NCBI RefSeq assembly: GCF_001746415.1
Contig: NZ_MEHJ01000001.1
Span: forward strand, 682,001-746,000
Length of the DNA stretch: 64,000 nucleotides
Direction: 5' to 3'
DNA from: Streptomyces agglomeratus
GTDB lineage: Bacteria; Actinomycetota; Actinomycetes; Streptomycetales; Streptomycetaceae
The translations under genes and the position numbers were made by a program. Below are positions 18,333 to 26,708 of this stretch, one piece after another (within the stretch, counting starts at the first letter, position 1; each line of letters opens with the position of its first letter). A model generated the notes under the pieces. That model ran no database searches. It saw only the letters and a list, made by a program, of their open reading frames with translations, and was not told the origin of the DNA.

Positions 18333-18365
18333 CTCTACGGGGAAGGGCGGCGGGTCCGTCGCGGA
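18333..18365 (-). promoter_or_regulatory. Shared promoter-like element upstream of the mce operon (copy A)
   Basis: These 33 bases match 20879-20911 at 30 positions. Read toward the gene, the core is GCGACGG, then 16 bases, then CGTAGAG, ending 38 bases before the ATPase ATG. The two-block layout fits an ECF-sigma promoter, and an ECF sigma gene lies between the two copies. The repeat is seen directly; its promoter role is inferred. Confidence 0.55.
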
Positions 18366-18393
18366 GAAACGAAGATTTTTAACCGGGCGGAAA

Positions 18394-19602
18394 TCAGCGG
18401 CGTACGCCGGTGTGCGGAGCCTCGTCCGACGTGCCGGCCGGCACGTCGGCAGGCACGTCGGCAGGCACATCCGCGGGAACGTCCGCGGGGAGAGGGGCGG
18501 AGACGGGCGCGGGAACGGTGGTGGAGACGGGCGCGACAACGTCCGGCACGGCAGTGGTCTCCGGCAGCGACGGTGCGGCGGGCAGTTGGGGAGTGTCCGG
18601 GGCGTCCGGGAGCGGTGCCGAGACCTCCGGCAGTGTCACCTCCGGTGCCCGGACCTCCGGCGCCCGAACCCCCGGCAGGGGAACCTCGGCCGACCCCGTC
18701 GGCAGCGCGGTCGGTGACGTCTCCCCGCCCGGAGGGCGAGAGCCTGCGGCTTCGGAGCGAACCGACGGGCCCGGAGATCCCGGGGAGTCCGGGGAGTCCG
18801 GGGAGTCCGGGGAGTCCGGGGAGTCCGGGGAGTCCGGGGAGTCCGGCGAAGCACCCGGAATTTCGTAGCCGGCCGCGTCCACCTCCTCCCGCACCTCCGA
18901 CGTGCCGGGCTGCGACGCGGGCCGTTGCTGACCCGACTCGTACGTGAAGGGCACGACCAGTCCTGCCACGGCCAGCGTCGCCGCCGCGGATGCCGCGGCG
19001 AGCGCCGGGGCATGCCCGCCCGCCTGACTGGCCTGGTCCCGGCCGCGTCCGATCAGCCACAGGCCGAGCGCCAGCGTTGCGGCCAGCGACTTGCGGAGCG
19101 TACGCCGGGCCCTGGCCAGCAGCGACTCGACCGCTTCGTAACTGAGGTCCATCTCCCGGGCGATCTGTCCGACGTCCCGGTCCTCCGACTTGAGCCGGAG
19201 TGCCTCCGCCTGGCGGGCGGGCAGCTCCTTGCTCCGGTTCGCCAGCCACTTGGCCTCCGCCCGGTCGCACACCGTCTCCTCGACGGGGACGGGGCCGGGG
19301 GCGGTGAGCGTCCGGGTGCCCGACACCTGGGCCTCCCGGTGGACCTGCCGGTACCGGTCGACGCACAGGCGCATGGTCACCGTCGTCAGCCATGCGCCCA
19401 TCCGCGCGTCGTCGAGGTGCGCGTACTGCGCGCCGCGCAGCATGGCCTCTTGTACGGCGTCTTCGGCGTCCTCGGCGCTCATGGAGCGGCGACGCGCCAC
19501 CTTGAGCAGGTGCTCGCGATGGCCCCACATGCGCTGCCACCGCAGATGGGCCCCTTCGTCACCGGGTCGCGCCAGGTGAGCGGGGTGCGTATCCGTCGCC
19601 AT
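18394..19602 (-). CDS. ECF sigma factor with membrane segment and long repeat-rich C-terminal tail
   Basis: 402 aa, about twice the usual ECF length. Residues 20-95 form sigma region 2 (SAEDAEDAVQEAM; MGAWLTTVTMRLCVDRYR) and about 125-178 region 4 (LPARQAEALRLKSEDRDVG; SYEAVESLLARARRTLRKSL). A hydrophobic segment follows (about 195-218), then some 180 residues rich in Pro, Asp, Ser, Val and Ala with DSP and ADVP repeats, likely outside the membrane. ATG at 19602 with AGGAGG 6 bases upstream. No separate anti-sigma gene adjoins it, so the tail may hold the factor at the membrane or sense the envelope. Flanked by the mce operon and a transglycosylase that share an upstream element. Confidence 0.87.
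   Translation of the reverse strand: MATDTHPAHLARPGDEGAHLRWQRMWGHREHLLKVARRRSMSAEDAEDAVQEAMLRGAQYAHLDDARMGAWLTTVTMRLCVDRYRQVHREAQVSGTRTLTAPGPVPVEETVCDRAEAKWLANRSKELPARQAEALRLKSEDRDVGQIAREMDLSYEAVESLLARARRTLRKSLAATLALGLWLIGRGRDQASQAGGHAPALAAASAAATLAVAGLVVPFTYESGQQRPASQPGTSEVREEVDAAGYEIPGASPDSPDSPDSPDSPDSPDSPDSPGSPGPSVRSEAAGSRPPGGETSPTALPTGSAEVPLPGVRAPEVRAPEVTLPEVSAPLPDAPDTPQLPAAPSLPETTAVPDVVAPVSTTVPAPVSAPLPADVPADVPADVPADVPAGTSDEAPHTGVRR
18782..18844. repeat. Seven tandem 9-bp repeats inside the sigma-factor gene
   Basis: The unit GGGGAGTCC is repeated seven times without change; on the minus strand it encodes Asp-Ser-Pro. Such runs vary in copy number by slippage in units of three residues without breaking the frame. 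Confidence 0.9.
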
Positions 19603-19688
19603 GAAGCCCCTCCTCGCACTCACGCCTGATGGCCGGGAGGTTACCGCCCGGTATCCGGAGATGTGGAGAGGTGACGCCGGAGCGAGTC

Positions 19689-20819
19689 CTAACCGTTGCC
19701 GGCCAGCGTCCCGCCGTTACCGTCCGGGAGGACACCGTCACCCGGCAACTCGATGCCGGTGCCTGAAGTGGTGGCCGGAGGCGGCGCCGGCGCCACCCCG
19801 CCGACCGGGCTGTCGGACGGCGACGGCTTCGGGGTGGGCCTCGGAGTGGCCCTCGGAGACGGCTTCGACGAGGCCGACGGCGGCGCGGACGCCGGCCGGG
19901 AGGGGACCGCCCCGGCACGCGGCTGCGGAGTGGCCGTCCGCGCGGTGCCGGAAGAGCCCGGCTTCGTACCGGAAGCGGAACCCGGACGCGAACCCGAACC
20001 CGAACCGGAAGCGGAAGCGGGACCGGAACCCGTACCGCTCAAGCCCGGCACCACGCGGTGGCCGTCCCTGAAGTAGCCGTACCAGGACAGGACGACACGG
20101 AGGTATTCCCGGGAGTGGTTGTAGGAGAGGATCGCGCGGTCGATGTCTCGTGACCGCGAGAGGCTGCGACCGCCCGCGCACAGGTAACGGCCCGCCGCCA
20201 GCGCCGCGTCGTGGACGTTGTGGGGGTCCGCGCTGCCGTCGCCGTTGCCGTCGGCGCCCCACCTGGCCCAGGTGGACGGGATGAACTGCATGGGGCCGAC
20301 GGCGTGGTCGTAGGAGCTGTCGCCGTCATACGCACCGCCGTCGGTGTCCCGGATCTCCGCGAATCCGCGGCCGTTCAGCTGCGGTCCGATGATGGGCGTG
20401 TACGTCGTACCGGCCGCGTCCACCCGCCCGCCCCGCGCCTGACCGGACTCCACTTGACCGATCGCCGCGAGCAACTGCCAGCGCAGATCGCATTCCGGCG
20501 CGCTCCGGGCGAGCGCCGACTCCGCCTTCCGGTACGCGGCGAGGACTGTGCCGGGCACCGCTGCCCGGCCGATCGTGACGACGGGGCCGGCTCCCGGGGA
20601 CGAAGGCGCGGATGAACCGGACAAGTAGCGCACCACCAGTGGGGGCAGCTCGCGGTAATAGTGCGTATCACCCGAAATGCCCAGGCGTGGTGCTGCGCCG
20701 GCCCTCTCGGGAGCGGAGGCCCACGCCGCGGCACCCGGCCCCTGCGACCCGGTCAGTGCCACCATGGCCGCCGCCGCGGCCGCCGTCCCCGTCACACCTC
20801 TGCGTATCCGTCCAGCCAT
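19689..20819 (-). CDS. Secreted lytic transglycosylase
   Basis: 376 aa. Signal peptide (about 1-35), then a transglycosylase domain (about 90-260) with the catalytic-type Glu in IGQVESG and the family block VGPMQFIPSTWARWG followed by DGNGDGSADPHNVHDAA. It should cleave peptidoglycan glycan strands outside the cell. The last 110 residues are a Ser/Thr/Pro/Gly linker with no recognisable binding domain. ATG with AGGAGGAG 8 bases upstream. Copy B of the shared element lies 59 bases before the start. Encoded just upstream of the sigma gene on the same strand. Confidence 0.9.
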   Translation of the reverse strand: MAGRIRRGVTGTAAAAAAMVALTGSQGPGAAAWASAPERAGAAPRLGISGDTHYYRELPPLVVRYLSGSSAPSSPGAGPVVTIGRAAVPGTVLAAYRKAESALARSAPECDLRWQLLAAIGQVESGQARGGRVDAAGTTYTPIIGPQLNGRGFAEIRDTDGGAYDGDSSYDHAVGPMQFIPSTWARWGADGNGDGSADPHNVHDAALAAGRYLCAGGRSLSRSRDIDRAILSYNHSREYLRVVLSWYGYFRDGHRVVPGLSGTGSGPASASGSGSGSRPGSASGTKPGSSGTARTATPQPRAGAVPSRPASAPPSASSKPSPRATPRPTPKPSPSDSPVGGVAPAPPPATTSGTGIELPGDGVLPDGNGGTLAGNG

Positions 20820-21611
20820 ATGTCAGGCTCCTCCTCATCCCGCTGCCGCACCCAACGGGCGCGGACACTGTCACCTGTCTCTACGGGGAGGAGCGGCCGG
20901 TCCGTCGCGGAAGTCCACCGCACTGTTCACCGGTTCGTCCCGTGCGGCGCGTGGACCATCCACAGCACCGAGGGCCTGCTCAAGAACACGTCCAAGTTTG
21001 GCGTCGGCCACTGAGCACACCGACGCCCAACGACGCTCGTTCCGGGGTTCACATGACCCACTCCCCGGCTTCGACCTGATGCCCCGTACCAGGAACCGGC
21101 CACCAGGCCGATGACGGTCGGAGCGGATGCCACTACCGACCCACCGGCGGACATACCGAAGCCCTCGATCGGCTCGGTCGCCCCCCGAGGCCGCGCTCCT
21201 TCACTCGAGGTCCACCCACAGAATCCGGACAGCTTCCCGACGTGACGACTGACACGATTGCCGGCATGCGACAACAAATTCTCCAATCCTCACCTCAGTT
21301 GTCCGCAAAATCTTTTGATCTACGCCGGCGCAACGAGCATCACAGGAAGATCAACTTGGTTCAACTTCGCACTATGTGCGAGCCCTTGTCCGCATAGCGA
21401 CCGCCGACTGTGCCGAGACTTCGTCCGGCCGGGCACAAGGCTGTAGTCATATTCACCGACGGCCCGCCGGGGCCCGGTCGGCCTGACCAGCCGACTCCTC
21501 CTCGGTGAGGGGTCGTCAATGTGCTGCCCCGCGCCGGCACAGGGACACCGGGGCGCACCGACTCGCAATCGACTCGCAGCAACCAGCTCGCACCAACCAG
21601 GGGGAACACCC
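20820..21611. other. Intergenic region between the transglycosylase gene and melC1
   Basis: 792 bases with no convincing gene; third-base bias is absent in all frames. It must hold the leftward promoter for the transglycosylase (copy B of the shared element) and the rightward promoter of melC. Bases 21267-21307 hold an imperfect inverted repeat (TGCGACAAC / GTTGTCCGCA, one bulge), and 21295-21370 is richer in A/T than its surroundings, making it the most likely melC control region. Confidence 0.5.
20879..20911 (-). promoter_or_regulatory. Shared promoter-like element upstream of the transglycosylase (copy B)
   Basis: Partner of 18333-18365 with three mismatches over 33 bases. Both copies face the same way as the gene they precede and lie at promoter-like distances (59 bases here to the ATG). 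The conserved blocks GCGACGG and CGTAGAG keep a 16-base spacing. Confidence 0.55.
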
Positions 21612-22019
21612 ATGTCTCAACTAAGCCGACGCCGCGCCCTAGGCGCCTCCGCCACAGCTCTGGCCGGCCTCGCTCTGACGGGCTTCGTGCGCACGGCCGC
21701 GCCGTCCGGTCCTCCGGCCGCCGAACACGGCAACCGGGCTCACTCCCCGGGGGGCTCCGGGCACACACCCACACAGCCGAAGCCGTTCGACGAGTCCTTC
21801 AAAGGACGTCGCATACAAGGTGCGCCGTCACATCACGGAGGACACCACGGCGTGGGTTACTCCGTGCACATCGACGGCGAGGAACTGCACGTGATGCAGA
21901 ACGCCGACGGCACGTGGATCAGCGTGGTCAACCACTACGAGACGTTCACCAGCCCGCGGGCCGTGGCTCGCGCCGCCGTGGTCGAACTTCAGGGATCGCA
22001 GCTCGAACCCCTGCTCTGA
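21612..22019 (+). CDS. melC1: Tyrosinase cofactor / copper chaperone MelC1
   Basis: 135 aa. A twin-arginine signal ([20 protein letters not shown]) is followed by a His-rich stretch ([11 protein letters not shown]) and the conserved caddie core [17 protein letters not shown]. MelC1 delivers copper to apo-tyrosinase and carries it out through the Tat pathway, since MelC2 has no signal of its own. First gene of the two-gene melanin operon, 51 bases before melC2, with AGGGGG upstream of the ATG. Confidence 0.95.
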   Translation: MSQLSRRRALGASATALAGLALTGFVRTAAPSGPPAAEHGNRAHSPGGSGHTPTQPKPFDESFKGRRIQGAPSHHGGHHGVGYSVHIDGEELHVMQNADGTWISVVNHYETFTSPRAVARAAVVELQGSQLEPLL

Positions 22020-22070
22020 GCCTCACCGCCGTCCAGCGACGCCGTCCAGCCCTGACCCGAAGGCATTTCC

Positions 22071-22898
22071 ATGACCGTACGCAAGAACCAGGCGCACCTC
22101 ACCCCCACCGAGAAGCGCAACTTCGTCGACGCACTGCTCGAACTCAAGCGCAGCGGGCGCTACGACACGTTCGTCACCACACACAACGCGTTCATCATGA
22201 GCGACACCGACAACGGTGACCGTGTGGGCCACCGTTCGCCGTCCTTCCTCCCCTGGCACCGCAGGTTCCTCATACAGTTCGAGCAGGCTCTCCAGGCGGT
22301 GAACCCGGAGGTGGCGCTGCCCTACTGGGACTGGACGGTGGACCGCTCCCCCACCTCCTCCCTGTGGGCGGCCGATTTCCTGGGCGGTACCGGCCGAAGC
22401 AGGGACGGGCAGGTGAGCGACGGTGCATTCGCGGTCACCGCCGGCAAATGGCCCGTGTCCGTACGGGTCGACGGACGTGGTTTCCTCCGCCGCGCCCTGG
22501 GATCCGGCGGACAGCAGCTGCCCACGCGTGCGGAGGTCGACGCCGTACTCGCGATGCCCACGTACGACACCGCGCCCTGGAACAGCGCGTCCGACGGATT
22601 CCGCAACCACCTGGAGGGCTGGCGCGGCGTCAACCTGCACAACCGCGTACATGTGTGGGTGGGCGGACAGATGGGCACGGGCGTGTCCCCCAACGACCCG
22701 GTCTTCTGGATGCACCATGCGTTCATAGACCGCCTCTGGGCCCAGTGGCAGGCACGGCACCCGGGATCGACGTACCTGCCTGCCGTCCAAACACGCAACG
22801 TGGTGAGCCTCAATGACGTCATGCGGCCCTGGAACGACGTGACACCCGCCGACATGCTGGATCACACCAGGCACTACACCTACGACACCGCGGCGTAA
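22071..22898 (+). CDS. melC2: Tyrosinase MelC2
   Basis: 275 aa binuclear type-3 copper mono-oxygenase that hydroxylates tyrosine and oxidises DOPA to dopaquinone, giving melanin. CuA ligands H38, H54 and H63 and CuB ligands H190, H194 and H216 are all in place, in FVTTHNAF, VGHRSPSFLPWHRRF, NLHNRVHVW and FWMHHAFID. Length and the DHTRHYTYD end match known Streptomyces tyrosinases. No signal peptide; export depends on MelC1. Confidence 0.97.
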   Translation: MTVRKNQAHLTPTEKRNFVDALLELKRSGRYDTFVTTHNAFIMSDTDNGDRVGHRSPSFLPWHRRFLIQFEQALQAVNPEVALPYWDWTVDRSPTSSLWAADFLGGTGRSRDGQVSDGAFAVTAGKWPVSVRVDGRGFLRRALGSGGQQLPTRAEVDAVLAMPTYDTAPWNSASDGFRNHLEGWRGVNLHNRVHVWVGGQMGTGVSPNDPVFWMHHAFIDRLWAQWQARHPGSTYLPAVQTRNVVSLNDVMRPWNDVTPADMLDHTRHYTYDTAA

Positions 22899-23084
22899 CC
22901 CGGGCCTCTCCCCTCACCGGCTTGTGGGGAACGGGAGTGGCCGCGGAGGCGGCCGGTAAGGTGCCACGGTCCGGGGGGCCGCGGTGGTGTGGGCTTCGCC
23001 GCCGGTGATCGAGTCGGCGATCCGAAGGACGAGCCGAGCGGCCTCGCGATTCGGTGCGGCCCTACTTGGAATCCGCTCGTCGGC

Positions 23085-24215
23085 CTAGGCGAGGTGCTCC
23101 CATGCCCGGGCGTGCGAGCACCGCACGGCGAGGGCCGCGATGTCGTCGCCGAGCGCTCCACCGCTGTACTGGAGCAGGTCCCGGTGCAGCCGGTCGAGCA
23201 ACTCGCGGGGCGGCGTCGGGCCTTGCCTCGGCATCCAGTCCGGCAGCGGGAAGAACTCACCGGTGCGGTCCCGGGTCTCTGTGACACCGTCCGTGTAGAG
23301 CAGCAACTGGTCGCCCGGGGTGAAGGCGACGGTGTCCACGCAGTATTGGCTTCCGAGGAGTGTCGCGAGGTTGAGGGGCGGCGAGACTGTGGTGGGGTCC
23401 AGGACGCGGGTCTCCCCACCGTGCACGAGCAGCGGTGGGGGGTGGCCGCAGTTGAGGAGCCTCACCTGGCCGCCGCTGTGAGGAATTTCGGCGAGTACAG
23501 CAGTGGCGAAGCGCTCGGGCAGGTCCGGGGAGGGGAAGGCCGCGCTGTATCGGGTGATGCTGATCTCCAGTCGCCGAATGATGCCCCTCAGGTCCGGTTC
23601 GTCGTACGCCGCCTCCCTGAAGGAGCTGATCACCGCCGAGGCCGCCCCCACCGCGGACAGGCCCTTGCCGCGTACGTCGCCGATGAGCAGCCGGACTCCG
23701 TACGGTGTGTCGACCGCCTCGTAGAAGTCGCCGCCGATCCGGGCCTGCTCTTGGGCCGCCAGATACAGCGACTCGATCTCGACGCCCGCCATGCGGCCCG
23801 GCAGGGGGCGCAGCAGAACCTTCTGGGCGGCGTCGGCGACGAGCCGGACGTGGAAGAGTGCCTCCTCCCGCTGGAGCCGGACGTGGCTCGCGTATGCGGC
23901 CGCCAAGGTGACGGTGATGATCGCAGCCGCCGTGTACGGCGTCCCCAGGTCGGTGTAGGCGAAGCTGAGGCCAATCATGACCAGCAGGCAGAACGCGCCC
24001 AGCAGGATCGTGGGGACCACGGGCCACATCGCGGCGGCGAGGGCGGGTGCAGCGGGCAGGAGGCGGCTGAAGGCGATCTCCCTGGGGGTGGAGAACGCCA
24101 GGCCGGCGATGAGGACGGTAAGGATCACCGGTGACAGCCAGGCAGCTTCCCACCTGCCGCCGTAGGGAGGACGACGGCGCCGGAGCCGCCTGGACTTGAT
24201 CACAAAGCGCATCAT
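23085..24215 (-). CDS. Membrane-anchored PP2C/SpoIIE-type serine phosphatase
   Basis: 376 aa. A basic N-terminus (KSRRLRRRRPP) leads into about four hydrophobic segments (30-115), then a SpoIIE-type PP2C domain: GGDFYEA, GDVRGKG, LLNCGHPPPLL, LYTDGVTETRD and GDDIAALAV. Same architecture as 5985-7046, with shared blocks such as LRPLP and SLYLAAxxxAxIGGD, so the two are paralogues or members of one expanded family. Start chosen at the ATG pair 24212-24215; a GTG at 24242 is also in frame and no clear ribosome site separates them. Confidence 0.85.
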   Translation of the reverse strand: MMRFVIKSRRLRRRRPPYGGRWEAAWLSPVILTVLIAGLAFSTPREIAFSRLLPAAPALAAAMWPVVPTILLGAFCLLVMIGLSFAYTDLGTPYTAAAIITVTLAAAYASHVRLQREEALFHVRLVADAAQKVLLRPLPGRMAGVEIESLYLAAQEQARIGGDFYEAVDTPYGVRLLIGDVRGKGLSAVGAASAVISSFREAAYDEPDLRGIIRRLEISITRYSAAFPSPDLPERFATAVLAEIPHSGGQVRLLNCGHPPPLLVHGGETRVLDPTTVSPPLNLATLLGSQYCVDTVAFTPGDQLLLYTDGVTETRDRTGEFFPLPDWMPRQGPTPPRELLDRLHRDLLQYSGGALGDDIAALAVRCSHARAWEHLA

Positions 24216-24362
24216 ATCGGGAGTAGATCGAACACCTAGCACCCTAATGGGTCATACGGCAACGCGTCCGCGATCACCGAGAGCACGCTCGGCGAAGCAC
24301 TGCCCGTGCTGTGACCGCATGGATAGTCAGCGCGTCGCTCGGCATAGGAGGTGCCCCTCGGG

Positions 24363-25763
24363 CTAAAGGGTGCGCGCGGCCGTGGGCTGCGAGGCGCGTG
24401 CCGCGACGAGCAGGAACAGTCCGCAGGCCGCCACGAGCAGCCAGCCCGGGCGCGACGCGGCGGCGAGGCCGGCGCGTTCGGCGCCCGCGACCAGGCCCCC
24501 GGCGACGGCGATTCCGACCGCCGCACCGACCTGGCGCGCGGTGGAGGTGATCGCCCCGGCCACACCGGCTTGGGACGGCGGCAAACCGCTGACCGCGGTA
24601 TTGGTCAGAGGGGCGTTGGCGAAGCCGAACCCCACGCCGATGAGCAGGTAGGCGATGAGGATCAGCGCCACGCTCGTGTCCTGGCCCAGGTCGACCAAGC
24701 ACAGACCGCCAGCCGCGGTGAAGGCGCCCGCGAGGATCAGCGGACGTCGCGGACCGAGGCGTCCCACCAGGCTGCCCGCCAAGGGCGCGCACAAGGTGGC
24801 TCCGAGTGCCATGGGGAGGGTCGCGGCGCCCGTCGCGAGCGGTGTCCAGCCACGGGTGTGCTGGAGGTACAGGGTATTGAGCAGCAGGCTCACGTTCAGC
24901 GCGACGAACACCGCCATGGCGCCGAGTACCGCTGTCGCGAACGGCGGCCGGCGGAAGAGGCCGAGGTCCATCAGGGGTTGGCTGCGGCGCAGCTCGACCC
25001 GGACGAACCCGGCCGTCGCAGCCGTGATCAGGGCGTAGACGACGAGGGCTGTGGGTGATGCCCAGCCGATGCGGGGTCCTTCGATGAGGACGCCGACAAA
25101 GAGACAGAGAAGTACGGTGAGAAGCACCTGACCCGGCAGGTCGAGTCTCCGGGCACGCTTCGCGCGCGACTCCGGTACGAACACGGCGACCAGGACGAGG
25201 GCGACGACGACAACAGGCGCGTTGATCCAGAACACCGAGCGCCAGCCGAACGCGGCGATGAGCGCGCCGCCGGTGACCGGGCCCGCCGCCATGCTGAGCC
25301 CGAAGACCGACGCCCACACACCGATCGCACGGGCCCGTTCCCGTGGGTCGGGCATCGCGTTCACCACGATCGCCAGGGCCACGGGGCTCAGCATGGAGGC
25401 CCCGATCCCCTGGACGGCCCGGGCGGCGACGAGGACGCCGAGTGACGGGGCGAGGGCGCATGCGACGGAGGCCAGGCCGAACACGACCAGTCCGCACTGG
25501 AAGACGCGGCGGCGTCCGAAGCGGTCCGCGAGCGCGCCGGAGACGATGAGGAGGCTGGCCAGGACCACGGTGTAGGCGTTGACCACCCACTCGAGACCGC
25601 GAGTGTCCACGCCGAGGCCGTGCCCGATCTCAGGCAGTCCGACGTTGACGATGGTGGTGTCCACACCCACCAGGAACATGCTGAGCGCGCACACGGTCAG
25701 CACCGTCCAGCGTCGGCGCGCGCTCAGCGGGGAGGGTGGAGCGGCCAGGGATGTCGCGAGCAC
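24363..25763 (-). CDS. MFS drug/metabolite exporter (DHA2, 14-helix type)
   Basis: 466 aa with about 14 hydrophobic segments. Motif A GALADRFGRRRVF lies between helices 2 and 3, and motif C-like GPVTGGALIAAFGWRSVFWINAP in helix 5 marks an antiporter that expels small molecules with proton exchange. GTG start at 25763 with GAGGG 6 bases upstream. Divergent from the XRE-cupin regulator at 25859 across 95 bases, a typical regulator-exporter pair. Confidence 0.88.
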   Translation of the reverse strand: MLATSLAAPPSPLSARRRWTVLTVCALSMFLVGVDTTIVNVGLPEIGHGLGVDTRGLEWVVNAYTVVLASLLIVSGALADRFGRRRVFQCGLVVFGLASVACALAPSLGVLVAARAVQGIGASMLSPVALAIVVNAMPDPRERARAIGVWASVFGLSMAAGPVTGGALIAAFGWRSVFWINAPVVVVALVLVAVFVPESRAKRARRLDLPGQVLLTVLLCLFVGVLIEGPRIGWASPTALVVYALITAATAGFVRVELRRSQPLMDLGLFRRPPFATAVLGAMAVFVALNVSLLLNTLYLQHTRGWTPLATGAATLPMALGATLCAPLAGSLVGRLGPRRPLILAGAFTAAGGLCLVDLGQDTSVALILIAYLLIGVGFGFANAPLTNTAVSGLPPSQAGVAGAITSTARQVGAAVGIAVAGGLVAGAERAGLAAASRPGWLLVAACGLFLLVAARASQPTAARTL

Positions 25764-25858
25764 AGGGAGCCCTCTTTCTACGGAATCGGTCGCCGCCCAG
25801 GCTCGGGTGAGGGGAGGGCTCAGAGCCAGGAACTTTGCGGAGACTGCAAAATGGCCGC

Positions 25859-26437
25859 ATGGACGACGATCTCGCGGAACTCCTCGACAGCATCGGGCCA
25901 CGGCTGCGCGCCCTGCGGCGCGACCGCGGCCTCACCCTCGAAACCCTCGCGAAGGACACCGGAATCTCCGTGAGCACGCTGTCGCGCCTGGAGTCCGGCC
26001 GGCGGCGTCCGACGCTCGACCTTCTCATCCCGCTCGCCCGGGCCCACCGCGTCGCACTGGACCAACTGGTGACCCCTCCGGCCACGGGTGACCCACGGAT
26101 ACATCTGAAGCCGCACAGCCGGGAGCCTGGAAACGTCCTTGTCCCACTGACGCAGTACCCGGGCCGGGTCCAGGTCTTCAAGCAAGTGCTCGCGCACCGG
26201 GAACCGAGACTGGTGACCCACTCCGGCTACGAATGGCTCTACGTACTGGCCGGCGAACTCCGCCTCATTCTCGGTGAGCGCGACATCATTCTCCGGCCGG
26301 GCGAGGTGGCCGAGTTCGACACCACTGAACCCCACTGGTTCGGGCCCGCCCACGCCGAAGCGGTGGAAATCCTGCACCTGTTCGGCCCCCACGGCGACCA
26401 GGCCGTCGTCCGCACCGGCCCGACGGCGAACGACTGA
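25859..26437 (+). CDS. XRE-family regulator with cupin sensor domain
   Basis: 192 aa. Residues 10-62 form an XRE helix-turn-helix (LRRDRGLTLETLAKDTGIS, STLSRLESGRRRPTLDLL); 110-185 form a cupin barrel (HSGYEWLYVLAGELRLILG, LRPGEVAEFDTTEPHWFG). Members bind a small ligand in the cupin and control adjacent genes. Its position divergent from the MFS exporter suggests it regulates that gene. ATG at 25859; a TTG eight codons earlier is less likely. Confidence 0.88.
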   Translation: MDDDLAELLDSIGPRLRALRRDRGLTLETLAKDTGISVSTLSRLESGRRRPTLDLLIPLARAHRVALDQLVTPPATGDPRIHLKPHSREPGNVLVPLTQYPGRVQVFKQVLAHREPRLVTHSGYEWLYVLAGELRLILGERDIILRPGEVAEFDTTEPHWFGPAHAEAVEILHLFGPHGDQAVVRTGPTAND

Positions 26438-26708
26438 GGGGCCCGCCTCCCGGTGGCAGGCGATCCGAGTCGGCGGCGAGGGGCCGGCCCGTCATGGACG
26501 AGCGCACTCGGGAGCCCGACCCAGGCCGGTCACCCTCGCCCCCAGGGGATGCCCCTGCCGGCCAGCACCTTTGCCACCCGCCTCGGCTGACTGACCGATG
26601 GCTGGCTAATGGCTAACTGACTGACCTACAACCGCGCCTTGTCGAACGCCCCGAAGGTCTGCTGCTGAGACACCGCAACCAGGCGTATCGGCTCCACGTC
26701 TCAGTGGC

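Noticed and set aside
18782..18844. Tandem repeat considered as a CRISPR or regulatory array
   Set aside because: 9-bp units with no spacers, in frame inside the sigma gene, encoding DSP.
21258..21446. 62-codon plus frame upstream of melC1
   Set aside because: No ribosome site, poor third-base bias and no family resemblance.
22939..22954. GGCCGC/GCGGCC hairpin after melC2 as terminator
   Set aside because: Only a 6-bp stem in very GC-rich DNA; such repeats occur by chance too often here.
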